Below, piece after piece: positions 39,207 to 47,547 of a stretch of 64,000 nt of DNA. How positions within the stretch are numbered: position 1 is the first letter of the stretch; every line of letters begins with the position of its first letter. The DNA comes from Streptomyces sp. Tue6028 (GTDB lineage: Bacteria > Actinomycetota > Actinomycetes > Streptomycetales > Streptomycetaceae). Location: assembly GCF_002300165.1 (NCBI RefSeq), contig NZ_MLCE01000009.1, positions 1 through 64,000 of the forward strand. The letters run 5' to 3'. A program made the position numbers and the translations under genes. The notes under the pieces are model-generated. The model was not told the DNA's origin. It saw only the letters and a list, made by a program, of their open reading frames with translations, and made no database searches.

Positions 39207-40256
39207 TCAGCCGGACAGCACGTCCAGCAGCCGGTCGACGTCCGCGACCGTGTTGTACAGGTGGAAGGCCGCCCTCAGGTTGCCCGCGCGGTCGGAGACC
39301 TCGACCCCGGCACGGCTCAGATCGGGCTGCCGGTGGCCGAGCCCGGGAACGGAGACGATGGGCGAGCCAGGGGCCTCGACCGGTTGCCTGCCCAGGGTGA
39401 GCAGGCCCGCCCGGAAGCGGTCGGCGAGGGCGAGGTCGTGGGCGTGCACGCGCTCCACGCCCAGCTCCTCGACGAGTTCCAGCGACCGTCGCGCGCCCGC
39501 GTAGGAGAAGAGCGCGGGGCTCTCGTCGAACCGCCGTGCGGAGTGCGCCAGTTCCTCGACCGGGCCGTAGCAGCTGTCCCAGGGGGCCTCGCCCGCGACC
39601 CAGCCCGCGAACACCGGGGTGAGCCCGCCGAGGTCCTCCGGGACGACGAGGAAGGCCACGCCGCGCGGGCAGACGAGCCACTTGAAGGCGACGGAGGAGA
39701 CGTAGTCGTGGGCGTCCGCCCGCAGGGGCAGCCATCCGGCCGCCTGGGACGCGTCGATGTACGTACGCGCCCCATGCGTCCGCGCCGCGTCGCGGATCGC
39801 CTCCAGGTCGGCGATCCGGCCGTCGGCGGACTGCGCGGCGCTGACGGCGACGAGCGCCGTGCCGGGACGGACGGACTCGGCGATCCGCTCCAGCGGTACG
39901 GAGCGGACCTTGAGGTCGCCGCGGATGTGGAAGGGCGTGACGACGGAGCTGAAGTCCGCCTCGGCGGTGAGGACTTCGGCGCCCGGCGGCAGTGAGGCGG
40001 CGATCAGGCCGCTGTACACGGCGACGGAGGCCCCGGCGGCCACCCGGCTCGCCGGGACCCCGACGAGCCGCGCGAACGACGCGCGGGCGGCCTCCACGTC
40101 GGCGAACATGTCGGAGGGCTGCCCGGCGGCGACGGACTCGACGGCGGCCCGCATGGCGGTCACCGTGCGGGCCGGCACGAGTCCGGTGCTCGCGGTGTTC
40201 AGATAGGTGTTCTTCGGGGCGAACTCGGCTCGGACGAGGGTCTCGAAGGTCTCCAT
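39207..40256 (-). CDS. Class V aminotransferase/cysteine desulfurase-fold protein
   Basis: This 349-residue fold type I PLP protein of the cysteine desulfurase/isopenicillin epimerase-like group has the PLP lysine in SSVAFKWLVCPRGVAFLV, the Asp in RTYIDASQAAGWLPL and the N-terminal NTYLNTASTGLVPARTV. The lysine is followed by a Trp, unlike the His-Lys of true NifS/SufS, and no desulfurase active-site Cys loop is evident, so cysteine desulfuration is not certain. The start METFETLVRAEF at 40256 is preferred over an ATG 12 codons earlier. It shares its strand with the sigma and anti-sigma genes, 67 bp upstream. Confidence 0.85.
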   Translation of the reverse strand: METFETLVRAEFAPKNTYLNTASTGLVPARTVTAMRAAVESVAAGQPSDMFADVEAARASFARLVGVPASRVAAGASVAVYSGLIAASLPPGAEVLTAEADFSSVVTPFHIRGDLKVRSVPLERIAESVRPGTALVAVSAAQSADGRIADLEAIRDAARTHGARTYIDASQAAGWLPLRADAHDYVSSVAFKWLVCPRGVAFLVVPEDLGGLTPVFAGWVAGEAPWDSCYGPVEELAHSARRFDESPALFSYAGARRSLELVEELGVERVHAHDLALADRFRAGLLTLGRQPVEAPGSPIVSVPGLGHRQPDLSRAGVEVSDRAGNLRAAFHLYNTVADVDRLLDVLSG

Positions 40257-40352
40257 GGGTCCACTCTGCGGCCCCGGGAACTCCCCGTCCATTGCGGATT
40301 TCTGCGTGGTTCTGCCAAGGAACCCTTATATGTCCGCCCCGACCTGCGGTTT

Positions 40353-41072
40353 TCAGTGCCCGGGCACTGCGCAGCCGTCGGGCCCGCAGGCCTCCGCGTC
40401 GGCGGAGCCCTGCTGGATCAGCTTCAGCGGCTCGCGCTCGCCCCACGCCTGGGTGAGCGCCTGGGTGAAGACCTCGGCGGGCTGGGCGCCGGAGACGCCG
40501 TACTTGCGGTCGAGGACGAAGAAGGGGACGCCGTTCGCGCCCAGCTCCGCCGCCTCGCGCTCGTCGGCACGGACGTCGTCGGCGTACGCGGCCGGGTCGG
40601 CGAGCACCGTGCGGGCGGCGTCGGCGTCGAGCCCGGCGGTGACGGCCAGCTCCACGAGCCGCTCGTCGTCGTCGAAGACCGTCCGCTCCTCCGCGAAGTT
40701 CGCCTTGTAGAGCAGGCCGATCAGCTCGTCCTGGCGGCCCTGCTCCTTGGCGAGGTGCAGCAGGCGGTGCATGTCGAAGGTGTTGCCGTGGTCGCGGCCC
40801 CGGGTGCGGTACTTCAGGCCCTCGGCGGCGGCCTGCGCGCCCAGGTTCTCCTCGCCGGCCTGCGCCTGCGCCTCGCTCATGCCGTACTTCTTGGTGAGCA
40901 TCGTGAGCACGGGCTGGATGTCGCCCTTGGCACGGCCCGGGTCCAGCTCGAACGACCGGTGCACGACCTCGACGTCGTCGCGGTGCGGGAAGGCCTCCAG
41001 CGCCTTCTCGAAGCGGGCCTTGCCCACGTAGCACCACGGGCAGGCGATGTCGCTCCAGATCTCGACGCGCAT
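40353..41072 (-). CDS. DsbA-family thiol oxidoreductase (FrnE-like)
   Basis: This 239-residue cytoplasmic protein (no signal peptide) has a thioredoxin fold with the redox motif CPWC at residues 11-14 (IACPWCYVGKARFE), GVPFFVLDRKYGVSGAQ (cis-Pro loop) and a large helical insert, as in FrnE proteins. Two more cysteines near the end (ACGPDGCAV) recall the extra pair seen in FrnE. GGAGAGAG precedes the ATG. Family members act in disulfide isomerisation, 2-hydroxychromene isomerisation or stress tolerance. Sequence favours the FrnE disulfide type. Confidence 0.9.
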   Translation of the reverse strand: MRVEIWSDIACPWCYVGKARFEKALEAFPHRDDVEVVHRSFELDPGRAKGDIQPVLTMLTKKYGMSEAQAQAGEENLGAQAAAEGLKYRTRGRDHGNTFDMHRLLHLAKEQGRQDELIGLLYKANFAEERTVFDDDERLVELAVTAGLDADAARTVLADPAAYADDVRADEREAAELGANGVPFFVLDRKYGVSGAQPAEVFTQALTQAWGEREPLKLIQQGSADAEACGPDGCAVPGH

Positions 41073-41168
41073 GTCTCGGCTCTCTCCAGGTCGTGCGGGT
41101 ACCGGTGGACCCTCGGGCGGGTCGGTGTGTGAACGTTCAAGCGGCTCGTTCTATTCCGTGCCGGCCGG

Positions 41169-41234
41169 TCCGCACCCCGGGCGTCGCGAGACCGCACCCC
41201 GGGCGTCGTGCGACCACTCCCCTGGCGTCGTGGG
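41169..41234. repeat. 22-bp tandem repeat, three copies
   Basis: Units start at 41169, 41191 and 41213. The core CCGCACCCCGGGCGTCG is identical in the first two copies, and the third reads CCACTCCCCTGGCGTCG. The array lies in the 185-bp gap between the GNAT and FrnE genes, just past the GNAT stop. Confidence 0.75.
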
Positions 41235-41257
41235 CTCGCTCCGCGAGGGCCGCCCGG

Positions 41258-41737
41258 TCACTTCCCCGGCGTCGGCACCGCGTACCGCAGGAAGAGGTGG
41301 TGGTCCCCCTCGGCCGGCGCGTTCTCCGGGTCGGGGACCCAGCCCTGGCGGGCGTAGAAGGCCTGCGCGCGCCGGTTGTCGACGTGCACGTCCAGGGTGG
41401 CCGTGCGCTTCCCGTCGGCGCTCCACTCCTCGACGCACGCCCTGTGCAGCTCGGTACCGGTCCCGGCCCGCCAGTGGTCGGGGTCCACATGGAACTGGAA
41501 CAGCTTGACGGTGTCGGCCGCGGCGCCCTCGGCGGTGCGGAAGGAGGCGACTCCGGTGATCCGGCCGCCCTCGACGACGCAGAGCACGTGCCCGTCGGGC
41601 CGCTCGATGGCGCCGCGCCAGGCGGCGAGCCAGTCCGTGCTGTCCTGCGGTACGCCGTCCGGGTAGTAGGTGGCCCGCGCACGGGCGTGCAGTGCCGTGA
41701 CGACGTCGGCCTCGGCGGGCAGCGCGGTTCTGATCAC
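41258..41737 (-). CDS. GNAT family N-acetyltransferase
   Basis: This 159-residue single GNAT domain has VIRTALPAEADVVTALHARA as beta1-alpha1, KLFQFHVDPDHWRAGTGTELHR as motif A with the acetyl-CoA loop RAGTGT, and LDVHVDNRRAQAFYARQGW as motif B. The GTG at 41737 gives the usual VIRTA start. An ATG at 41770 would add 11 residues without a ribosome site. The acceptor is unknown. It lies between the FrnE gene and the AraC-type regulator on the same strand, with the 22-bp repeat array after its stop. Confidence 0.85.
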   Translation of the reverse strand: MIRTALPAEADVVTALHARARATYYPDGVPQDSTDWLAAWRGAIERPDGHVLCVVEGGRITGVASFRTAEGAAADTVKLFQFHVDPDHWRAGTGTELHRACVEEWSADGKRTATLDVHVDNRRAQAFYARQGWVPDPENAPAEGDHHLFLRYAVPTPGK

Positions 41738-41790
41738 ACGGCTCACACAGCTGACACGGTCTTCGATCATGCAGGCCAGGACGCTCCCGG

Positions 41791-42765
41791 TCAGGCCGCG
41801 GTTCCCAGCCTGCTGAACTGGGCGCGGTAGGCGCTCGGGGTGAGCCCGGTGCGCCGGACCAGGTGTCCACGCAGCGAGTCGGCCGTGCCCAGGCCGCTGG
41901 CGCGGGCCACCTGGTCCATGGGAAGGGCGGTCGTCTCCAGGAGTTCCTTGGCCCGTTCGGTGCGCTGATGCAGGAGCCACTGCAAGGGGCTCACTCCGCT
42001 CTCCGCGTGGAAGCGGCGGGTGAGCGTGCGCACGCTCACGCCCGCGTGCCGGGCGAGGTCGGTGAGTGTGAGCGGCTTGTCGAGGTTGCGCATCGCCCAG
42101 CCCCGGGTGTCGGCGCAGGCCTCGCCGCGCTCGGGCGGCAGCGGGGTCTGGGTGAACTGGGTCTGTCCGCCGGGCCGTACGGGGGCGACGAGGGCGAGCC
42201 GCGCCACCCGGTTGGCCACCGCGGCACCGTAGTCGGTGCGGATGATGTGCAGACAGAGGTCGATCCCGGCGGCGTATCCGGACGAGGTCATGATCCGGTC
42301 GTCCTGGACGTACAGAACGTCGCCCTTGAGGTCGAGGGCCGGGTAGCGCTCGCGCAACTCGTCCGCGAGTTGCCAGTACGTGGTGACGCTCCGGCCGTCG
42401 AGAAGTCCCGCCTCGGCGAGCACGAAGGCGCCGCTGCAGATGGAGGCTATCCGCTTGTCGGCGGCGTCCGCCTCGCGCACGGCGGCCACGGTGGCCGGAT
42501 CGGGCGCGTACCGCCGCCCGGTGCCCGCGACGATCACCGTGTCCGCGTCGGCCACCGCGTCCAGGCCGCGTCCGACGTGCAGGTCGAGTCCGCCGGTGGT
42601 GGCGATCGGGCCCGGGCGCGGGGTGCACACGGCGAGTTCGTAGCCCGGCCGTCCGTCGACCTCGACCTTCCCGAAGAGGAGCTCGGGGATGGCGAGGTTG
42701 AACATCGACACGGGGGACGGGGCGATGACGGCGATGCGGTGCGGTGTCCCCTGCGTGACGGGCAT
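41791..42765 (-). CDS. GlxA-family transcriptional regulator (DJ-1/PfpI plus AraC HTH)
   Basis: This 324-residue regulator has residues ~10-190 forming a DJ-1/PfpI-like class I amidotransferase fold with a Cys in the nucleophile-elbow position (IASICSGAFVLAEAGLLDGR). Residues ~220-315 form two AraC-type helix-turn-helix motifs (LTDLARHAGVSVRTLTRRFH and MDQVARASGLGTADSLRGHL). GGAGG lies upstream of the ATG. It is divergent from the MFS exporter gene, with 70 bp between starts, so it probably controls that exporter and itself. Confidence 0.92.
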   Translation of the reverse strand: MPVTQGTPHRIAVIAPSPVSMFNLAIPELLFGKVEVDGRPGYELAVCTPRPGPIATTGGLDLHVGRGLDAVADADTVIVAGTGRRYAPDPATVAAVREADAADKRIASICSGAFVLAEAGLLDGRSVTTYWQLADELRERYPALDLKGDVLYVQDDRIMTSSGYAAGIDLCLHIIRTDYGAAVANRVARLALVAPVRPGGQTQFTQTPLPPERGEACADTRGWAMRNLDKPLTLTDLARHAGVSVRTLTRRFHAESGVSPLQWLLHQRTERAKELLETTALPMDQVARASGLGTADSLRGHLVRRTGLTPSAYRAQFSRLGTAA

Positions 42766-42835
42766 GGCCAGAACCTCCGGACGTATGGCATTCGGGCCAC
42801 TACTGTAGGCCGACGCTCTTCCGCAGCATGAGGGC

Positions 42836-44218
42836 ATGTCAACGAACCCGGCCACCGAGGCGCCCCCGCTCGACACCCCACTCCCGTCCGTACCAGGCCG
42901 GTCGCCCGGGCAGTCCGCCTCGCTCACGCTCGTCGCCGCCCTGCTCGGCTTCGCGCTCATCACCCTCGACGCGTCCGTCGTGAACGTGGCGCTCCCGTCG
43001 ATCCGGGCGGATCTCGGCGGCGGGATGTCGGGCCTGCAGTGGGTCGTCGACGCGTACACGCTGGCGTTCGCGGCGCTGATGCTGTCCACCGGGGCGTTCT
43101 CCGACCGGGTCGGGGCGAGCCGGGCCTACGGCATCGGGATCACGGTGTTCACCCTCGCGTCCATGGCCTGCGGGCTGGCTCCGAACCTGCCGGTACTGGT
43201 CGGCGCGCGGGTCGCGCAGGGCGTCGCGGCGTCCGTGGTCCTGCCCGCGTCGCTCGCCCTGGTCCGCCAGGCGTATCCGGACGCGGCCCGTCGGGCCCGG
43301 GCGGTGTCCCTGTGGGCCGCGGGCGGCTCGGTCGCGGTGGCGCTCGGCCCGGTGGCGGGCGGTGCGTTGACCACGCTGTGGGACTGGCGCGGCATCTTCT
43401 TCATCAACGTGCCGGTCGGCGCGGTCGCGTTGGCCCTGCTGGTGCGGGCGCCGCGGTCCCGTCCCCGGCCCGCGCCGCTCGACCTGCCCGGCCAGCTGAC
43501 GGCCGTCGTGGCGCTCGCCGCGCTGACCTTCGCGGTCATCGAGGGCGGCGGGACCGGGCTCGTCGCCCTGGCGGTGGCCGTCGTCGCGGGGGTGGTCTTC
43601 GTCCGCGTCGAGGCACGGCAGCCGCATCCGGTGGTCCCGCCCGGCCTGTTCCGCAGCCGGCAGGTGACCGTCGCGGTCGCGGCGGGCGCCGCGTGCAGTG
43701 TGGCCTTCTACGGTGTGGTGTTCGTGTTCTCCCTGTTCTTCCAGCAGGTCCAGGGCCGCTCCCCGCTGTACGCGGGGCTGATGTTCCTGCCGATGACCGG
43801 TCTGATCGCGGTCACGAACGTCGTGGCGGGCAAGCTGGCGGGCCGGTTCGGGCCGCGGCTGCCGATGCTGCTGGGGCAGTCGCTGGCCGCCGCGGGGCTG
43901 CTGCTCCTGCTGGTCGTCGGTCCGGCGACGCGGCCCTGGGCGGTGGCGCTGCTGCTGGTGCCGACGGCCCTGGGGTGCGCCCTGACCGTCCCGCCGCTGA
44001 CGGCCGCGATGATGGACGCGGTGCCGTCCGCGCGGGCGGGGCTGGCGGCGGGCGTCCTCAACTCGGCGCGCCAGGTGTCGGGCGGGCTCGCGGTCGCCGC
44101 CTTCGGTTCCCTGGTGGCCGGGGACTTCGAGTCCGGAATGCGGGTGAGTCTGGCGCTGAGCGCGGGGTTGCTCGCCGCGACGGCCGCGGCGACGGTCGGC
44201 CTGCGGACGCCTCGCTAG
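42836..44218 (+). CDS. MFS drug exporter, DHA2 (14-helix) type
   Basis: This 460-residue membrane protein has the DHA2 marks: FALITLDASVVNVALPSIRADL in helix 1 (motif D1), GAFSDRVGASRAYGIGIT (motif A) and RLVRQAYPDAARR with motif C GPVAGGAL. About 14 helices can be counted. Such proteins export drugs or metabolites with protons. The ribosome site GAGGG is very close to the ATG, so the start may be a little further in. The divergent GlxA-type gene is the likely regulator. Confidence 0.9.
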   Translation: MSTNPATEAPPLDTPLPSVPGRSPGQSASLTLVAALLGFALITLDASVVNVALPSIRADLGGGMSGLQWVVDAYTLAFAALMLSTGAFSDRVGASRAYGIGITVFTLASMACGLAPNLPVLVGARVAQGVAASVVLPASLALVRQAYPDAARRARAVSLWAAGGSVAVALGPVAGGALTTLWDWRGIFFINVPVGAVALALLVRAPRSRPRPAPLDLPGQLTAVVALAALTFAVIEGGGTGLVALAVAVVAGVVFVRVEARQPHPVVPPGLFRSRQVTVAVAAGAACSVAFYGVVFVFSLFFQQVQGRSPLYAGLMFLPMTGLIAVTNVVAGKLAGRFGPRLPMLLGQSLAAAGLLLLLVVGPATRPWAVALLLVPTALGCALTVPPLTAAMMDAVPSARAGLAAGVLNSARQVSGGLAVAAFGSLVAGDFESGMRVSLALSAGLLAATAAATVGLRTPR

Positions 44219-44227
44219 CCGGTGGCC

Positions 44228-44339
44228 GCGGGCGCCTCGTCCAGGGCCGGTCCTGGCGGGCGCCCTGCTTCCGGCCGCGCCCCGCGGGCGACCTGTCTCC
44301 GGCTGCTCCCCGCGGGCGCCCTGCCGACCGCCGACCGCG
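44228..44339. repeat. 28-bp tandem repeat, four copies
   Basis: Units start at 44228, 44256, 44284 and 44312. Each begins GCGGGCG and continues with (A/C)C-rich variants such as CCCTGCTTCCGG and ACCTGTCTCCGG. The array fills the 123-bp gap between the convergent MFS and DUF1349 genes from ten bases after one stop to two bases before the other. Confidence 0.8.
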
Positions 44340-44341
44340 GG

Positions 44342-44950
44342 TCAGCTGCCGTCGCGCAGGTCCTTCGGCCAGTGCGGGCGGTACTCGATGCCGTCGTAGG
44401 TGACGACGCAGCCCTCGCCCATGGGTGACTGGGTCATGAAGCCGACGAGGGCCGCCCCGGTCTCCTTCTCCTCGCCGAGCGTGAAGAGCCGGACGAAGGT
44501 CCACCGCTCGCCGTCGCGCGAGGCGTGGAAGGCGAAGGCCCGCCCGGTCCGGCTGACCCGGAACCAGACGGAACTGCCTTCCACCGTGAAGGAGTTGGCG
44601 TCGTCGGAGTGGCCACGGGTGACCACCGTGCACACCGTCGGCACGTCCGGCGAGTACTCCAGGCAGAGCTTCGCCCAGGCCCGCTCGCCCACATGGACGT
44701 AGAGGACGCCCGCGTCGAAGGCCGCCCCGAAGCCGACCGTGACCCGGGCGATCAGCTGGAAGTCCCCCTCGGGCGCGCCCAGCAGCCGGGGCGCGTCGGA
44801 GGCGGGGTCGAGCCCCTCACCGGTGGGCGGCACGAACCGGTCCTGGCGGGGACCCGCCCAGCCGGCGAGCACCCCGTCCTCGTAGGACCAGTGACCGTCG
44901 GGTCCGTACGTGCGCAGGGAGAAGGGAAGTTCGGGGAGTTCGACGTCCAT
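44342..44950 (-). CDS. DUF1349 beta-sandwich protein
   Basis: This 202-residue protein has the DUF1349 pattern (concanavalin-like beta sandwich): DFQLIARVTVGFGAAFDAGVLYVHVGERAWAKL-type strands, GHSDDANSF, FHASRDGERWTFVRLFTL and GFMTQSPMGEGCVVTYDGIEY near the end. It has no signal peptide, so it is cytoplasmic. Relatives of this fold occur as C-terminal domains of GH43 enzymes, which is notable because a GH43 with such a tail is encoded at 61.2-62.8 kb. No catalytic residues are known. GAGAGAC precedes the ATG. Confidence 0.85.
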   Translation of the reverse strand: MDVELPELPFSLRTYGPDGHWSYEDGVLAGWAGPRQDRFVPPTGEGLDPASDAPRLLGAPEGDFQLIARVTVGFGAAFDAGVLYVHVGERAWAKLCLEYSPDVPTVCTVVTRGHSDDANSFTVEGSSVWFRVSRTGRAFAFHASRDGERWTFVRLFTLGEEKETGAALVGFMTQSPMGEGCVVTYDGIEYRPHWPKDLRDGS

Positions 44951-44973
44951 TGCGCGAGTCTCTCAGGTCCGTC

Positions 44974-44997
44974 CCCGCGCCCCGGAGGGGGCGCGGG
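44974..44997 (-). terminator. Terminator after the aldehyde dehydrogenase gene
   Basis: CCCGCGCCCC (44974-44983) pairs with GGGGCGCGGG (44988-44997) around a GGAG loop, 28 bp past the dehydrogenase stop on the minus strand. Confidence 0.7.
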
Positions 44998-45024
44998 AAA
45001 GTGGCACACGCGACTCCGGCGCGG

Positions 45025-46554
45025 CTACCGCTCCAGGCGCCCGTCGAAGCGGCGCGGCAGCCCCAGCGGGTTGTCGTCGCGCAGTTCCGGCGGCAGCAGC
45101 GCCTCGGGGGCGTTCTGGTACGCCACCGGCCGCAGCCACCGCTCGACGGCCGTGCCGCCGACGGAGGTCGAGGTGGACGTCGTCGCCGGGTACGGGCCGC
45201 CGTGGTGCTGCGCCGGGGCGACCGCGACACCGGTCGGCCAGCCGTTGACCAGGACGCGTCCGGCGAGCGGGGTCAGCTCGGCGAGGATCTCGGCGCCACG
45301 GCCCTCACCCGCCGCCTCCTCGGTGGAGAGCTGCACGGTCGCGGTGAGGTTGCCGGGCAGCCGGGAGAGGACCGCGCTCGCCTCGGACTCGTCCTCGTAG
45401 CGCGCGACCACCGTGAGGGGTCCGAAGCACTCCTCCAGGAGCAGGTCGTGCTCGCCCTCGGTGGCGAGCCGGTGCGCGGGCACGGTCAGGAAGCCGGGGC
45501 TCACCGTGTGCTCGCTGCCGGCGCCCGGGGTCACCGGGGTCTCCACCTCGGGGAGTTCGGCGCGCTCGGCGACCCCGGCGATGAAGTTGTCGCGCATGCG
45601 GTGGTCGAGCAGAACACCGGCATCGGTGTCGCTGACGGCGTCGGTCAGGGACTTCAGCAGCCGGTCGCCGGCGGCTCCGGCGGGCGCGAGCACGAGGCCG
45701 GGCTTCACGCAGAACTGGCCGACGCCCAGCGTCATCGAGCCCGCGAGGCCGGCGCCGATCGCCTCGGCGCGCTCGGCGGCGGCGGCCTCGGTGACGACCA
45801 CGGGATTGAGCGAGCCGAGTTCTCCGTGGAAGGGGATCGGCACGGGGCGTGCGGCGGCGGCGTCGAAGAGGGCCCGGCCGCCGCGGACCGAACCGGTGAA
45901 CCCGGCGGCGGCGATCAGCGGGTGCTTGACCAGGTCGACGCCGGCCTGGAAGCCGTGCAGCAGGCCGATGACGCCCTCAGGGACGTCATGGCGGGCGGCG
46001 GCCCGGCGCAGGACGGCCGCGACCAGTTCGGAGAGGGCGGGGTGGTCCGGGTGGGCCTTGACGACGACCGGGCAGCCTGCCGCCAGCGCGCTCGCGGTGT
46101 CGCCGCCCGCGACCGAGAACGCGAAGGGGAAGTTGGAAGCGGAGTAGACGGCGACGACGCCGAGCGGCACCTTGTAGCGGCGCAGGTCCGGGACGGGCGG
46201 GGTCGCCGTGTCGTCGGGGTGGTTGATGATCACGTCGAGGAAGGCACCTTCATCGACGATGTCCGCGAAGGCCCGCAACTGGTAGCAGGTGCGGGCGAGT
46301 TCCCCGGTGAGCCGGACCGGGCCGAGCGCGCTCTCCGCGTCGGCGGCCTCGACGAGTTGCTCGCGGGCGCCTTCGAGGAGGTCCGCGGCGGTGCGCAGGA
46401 ACGCGGCGCGCACGGTGCGGTCGGCGAGGGCCGGGCGGGCGGCGTGGGCGGCGCGGACGGCGTCGTCCACTTCCTCGGCTGTGGCCTCCACCGCAACCTG
46501 TTCACGCTGCTTCCCGGTACGGGGGTCGACACTCCAGACTGGTGCTGCTGCCAC
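45025..46554 (-). CDS. NADP-dependent aldehyde dehydrogenase, 2-ketoglutarate semialdehyde dehydrogenase type
   Basis: This 509-residue ALDH has catalytic Cys282 in GVGQFCVKPGLV, Glu245 in PFHGELGSLNPVVV and the cofactor loop AAGFTGSVRGG. The overall pattern (YSASNFPFAFSVAGGDTASALAAG, VKAHPDHPALSELV) is that of alpha-ketoglutaric semialdehyde dehydrogenases (KGSADH), which finish the oxidative breakdown of hexuronates, pentoses or hydroxyproline. I chose the GTG at 46554 because GGAGGGAC sits seven bases upstream. The frame stays open to a GTG at 46599 that has no site and touches the operator. The IclR gene is divergent. Uronate released by the pectinases encoded further right is a possible source of substrate. 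Confidence 0.9.
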   Translation of the reverse strand: MAAAPVWSVDPRTGKQREQVAVEATAEEVDDAVRAAHAARPALADRTVRAAFLRTAADLLEGAREQLVEAADAESALGPVRLTGELARTCYQLRAFADIVDEGAFLDVIINHPDDTATPPVPDLRRYKVPLGVVAVYSASNFPFAFSVAGGDTASALAAGCPVVVKAHPDHPALSELVAAVLRRAAARHDVPEGVIGLLHGFQAGVDLVKHPLIAAAGFTGSVRGGRALFDAAAARPVPIPFHGELGSLNPVVVTEAAAAERAEAIGAGLAGSMTLGVGQFCVKPGLVLAPAGAAGDRLLKSLTDAVSDTDAGVLLDHRMRDNFIAGVAERAELPEVETPVTPGAGSEHTVSPGFLTVPAHRLATEGEHDLLLEECFGPLTVVARYEDESEASAVLSRLPGNLTATVQLSTEEAAGEGRGAEILAELTPLAGRVLVNGWPTGVAVAPAQHHGGPYPATTSTSTSVGGTAVERWLRPVAYQNAPEALLPPELRDDNPLGLPRRFDGRLER

Positions 46555-46603
46555 CGCGGGTCCCTCCAGATGTGATGCCGCAGTTCTTGTGTCACTCACC
46601 AGG

Positions 46604-46623
46604 GCGTTCGATATACTGAACGC
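46604..46623. promoter_or_regulatory. Palindromic operator between the dehydrogenase and IclR genes
   Basis: GCGTTCGATATACTGAACGC matches its own complement at 16 of 20 positions: GCGTTC and GAACGC arms around a TATA centre. It is the only such palindrome in the 131-bp divergent region and overlaps what could be a -10 box on either strand. IclR-family operators have this size and TTC/GAA arms. Confidence 0.7.
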
Positions 46624-46685
46624 TGTCTCTGATGATGAATATGCTGTCGGAGACTATTTCCCGTCCAACGAAGGGGTCAAGGGCG

Positions 46686-47459
46686 ATGTCGGCAGGCGAG
46701 ACAGGCGGCGGGGCGCAGGTCAAGTCCGCGGTGCGGACCGTGGAATTGCTCGAGTACTTCGCCGGCCGGCCCGGAATGCACTCCCTGGCCGCGGTCCAGG
46801 AGGCCGTCGGTTATCCCAAGTCCAGCCTGTACATGCTGCTGCGCACGCTCGTGGAGCTCGGCTGGGTGGAGACCGACGCGACGGGCACGCGGTACGGCAT
46901 CGGGGTGCGCGCGCTGCTCGTCGGCACGTCGTACATCGACGGCGACGAGGTGGTGGCCGCGGCCCGCCCCACGCTCGACCGGCTGTCCGACGACACCACG
47001 GAGACCATCCACCTCGCGCGCCTGGACGGCACGAACGTGGTCTACCTCGCCACCCGCCAGTCCCAGCACTACCTGCGCCCGTTCACGCGGGTGGGCCGCC
47101 GGCTCCCCGCGCACTCCACGTCGCTGGGCAAGGCGCTGCTCGCCACGCACACGGACGAGCAGGTCCGCAAGATGCTCCCGGAGACCCTGCCGGCATTGAC
47201 CGAGCACACGATCACCGACCGGGAGAAGCTCATCGAGGAGCTGCACCAGGTACGGGAGCAGGGCTTCGCGGTGGACCGCGAGGAGAACACGCTGGGGCTG
47301 CGCTGCTTCGGCGTCGCCATCCCCTACCGCACGCCGGCCCGCGACGCGATCAGCTGCTCGGTGCCGGTGGCCCGACTCACCCCCGCGCACGAACAGATGG
47401 TCAAGGACGCGCTGTTCGACGCGCGCGACCGTCTGACCCTGGCGACGCGCCGGCTCTGA
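46686..47459 (+). CDS. IclR family transcriptional regulator
   Basis: This 257-residue protein has an N-terminal winged helix-turn-helix (SAVRTVELLEYFAGRPGMHS, then VQEAVGYPKSSLYMLLRTL) and a C-terminal IclR effector domain (TIHLARLDGTNVVYLATRQS, GRRLPAHSTSLGKALLA, FAVDREENTLGLRCFGVAI). The ATG at 46686 (MSAGETGGGAQ) has GAAGGGG upstream. The frame extends to 46632 without a better site. It is divergent from the KGSADH-type gene and should repress it until a sugar-acid intermediate binds, through the palindrome at 46604-46623. Confidence 0.92.
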   Translation: MSAGETGGGAQVKSAVRTVELLEYFAGRPGMHSLAAVQEAVGYPKSSLYMLLRTLVELGWVETDATGTRYGIGVRALLVGTSYIDGDEVVAAARPTLDRLSDDTTETIHLARLDGTNVVYLATRQSQHYLRPFTRVGRRLPAHSTSLGKALLATHTDEQVRKMLPETLPALTEHTITDREKLIEELHQVREQGFAVDREENTLGLRCFGVAIPYRTPARDAISCSVPVARLTPAHEQMVKDALFDARDRLTLATRRL

Positions 47460-47461
47460 CA

Positions 47462-47479
47462 GGGGAGGCGCGCCTCCCC
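47462..47479 (+). terminator. Palindromic hairpin after the IclR gene
   Basis: GGGGAGGCGCGCCTCCCC is a perfect 18-bp palindrome (7-bp stem with a CGCG loop), two bases past the stop. Confidence 0.65.
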
Positions 47480-47547
47480 CGCGCGGCGGAGGCGGATCGT
47501 CGCCCGGCAGGACGTGCGGCGGGACCCGTCACGGCAGCGTGGAGTGC

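Noticed and set aside
37273..41037. Apparent 1254-residue minus-strand protein
   Set aside because: Only its last 388 residues are a real gene. The rest reads out of frame through the sigma, aminotransferase and FrnE genes.
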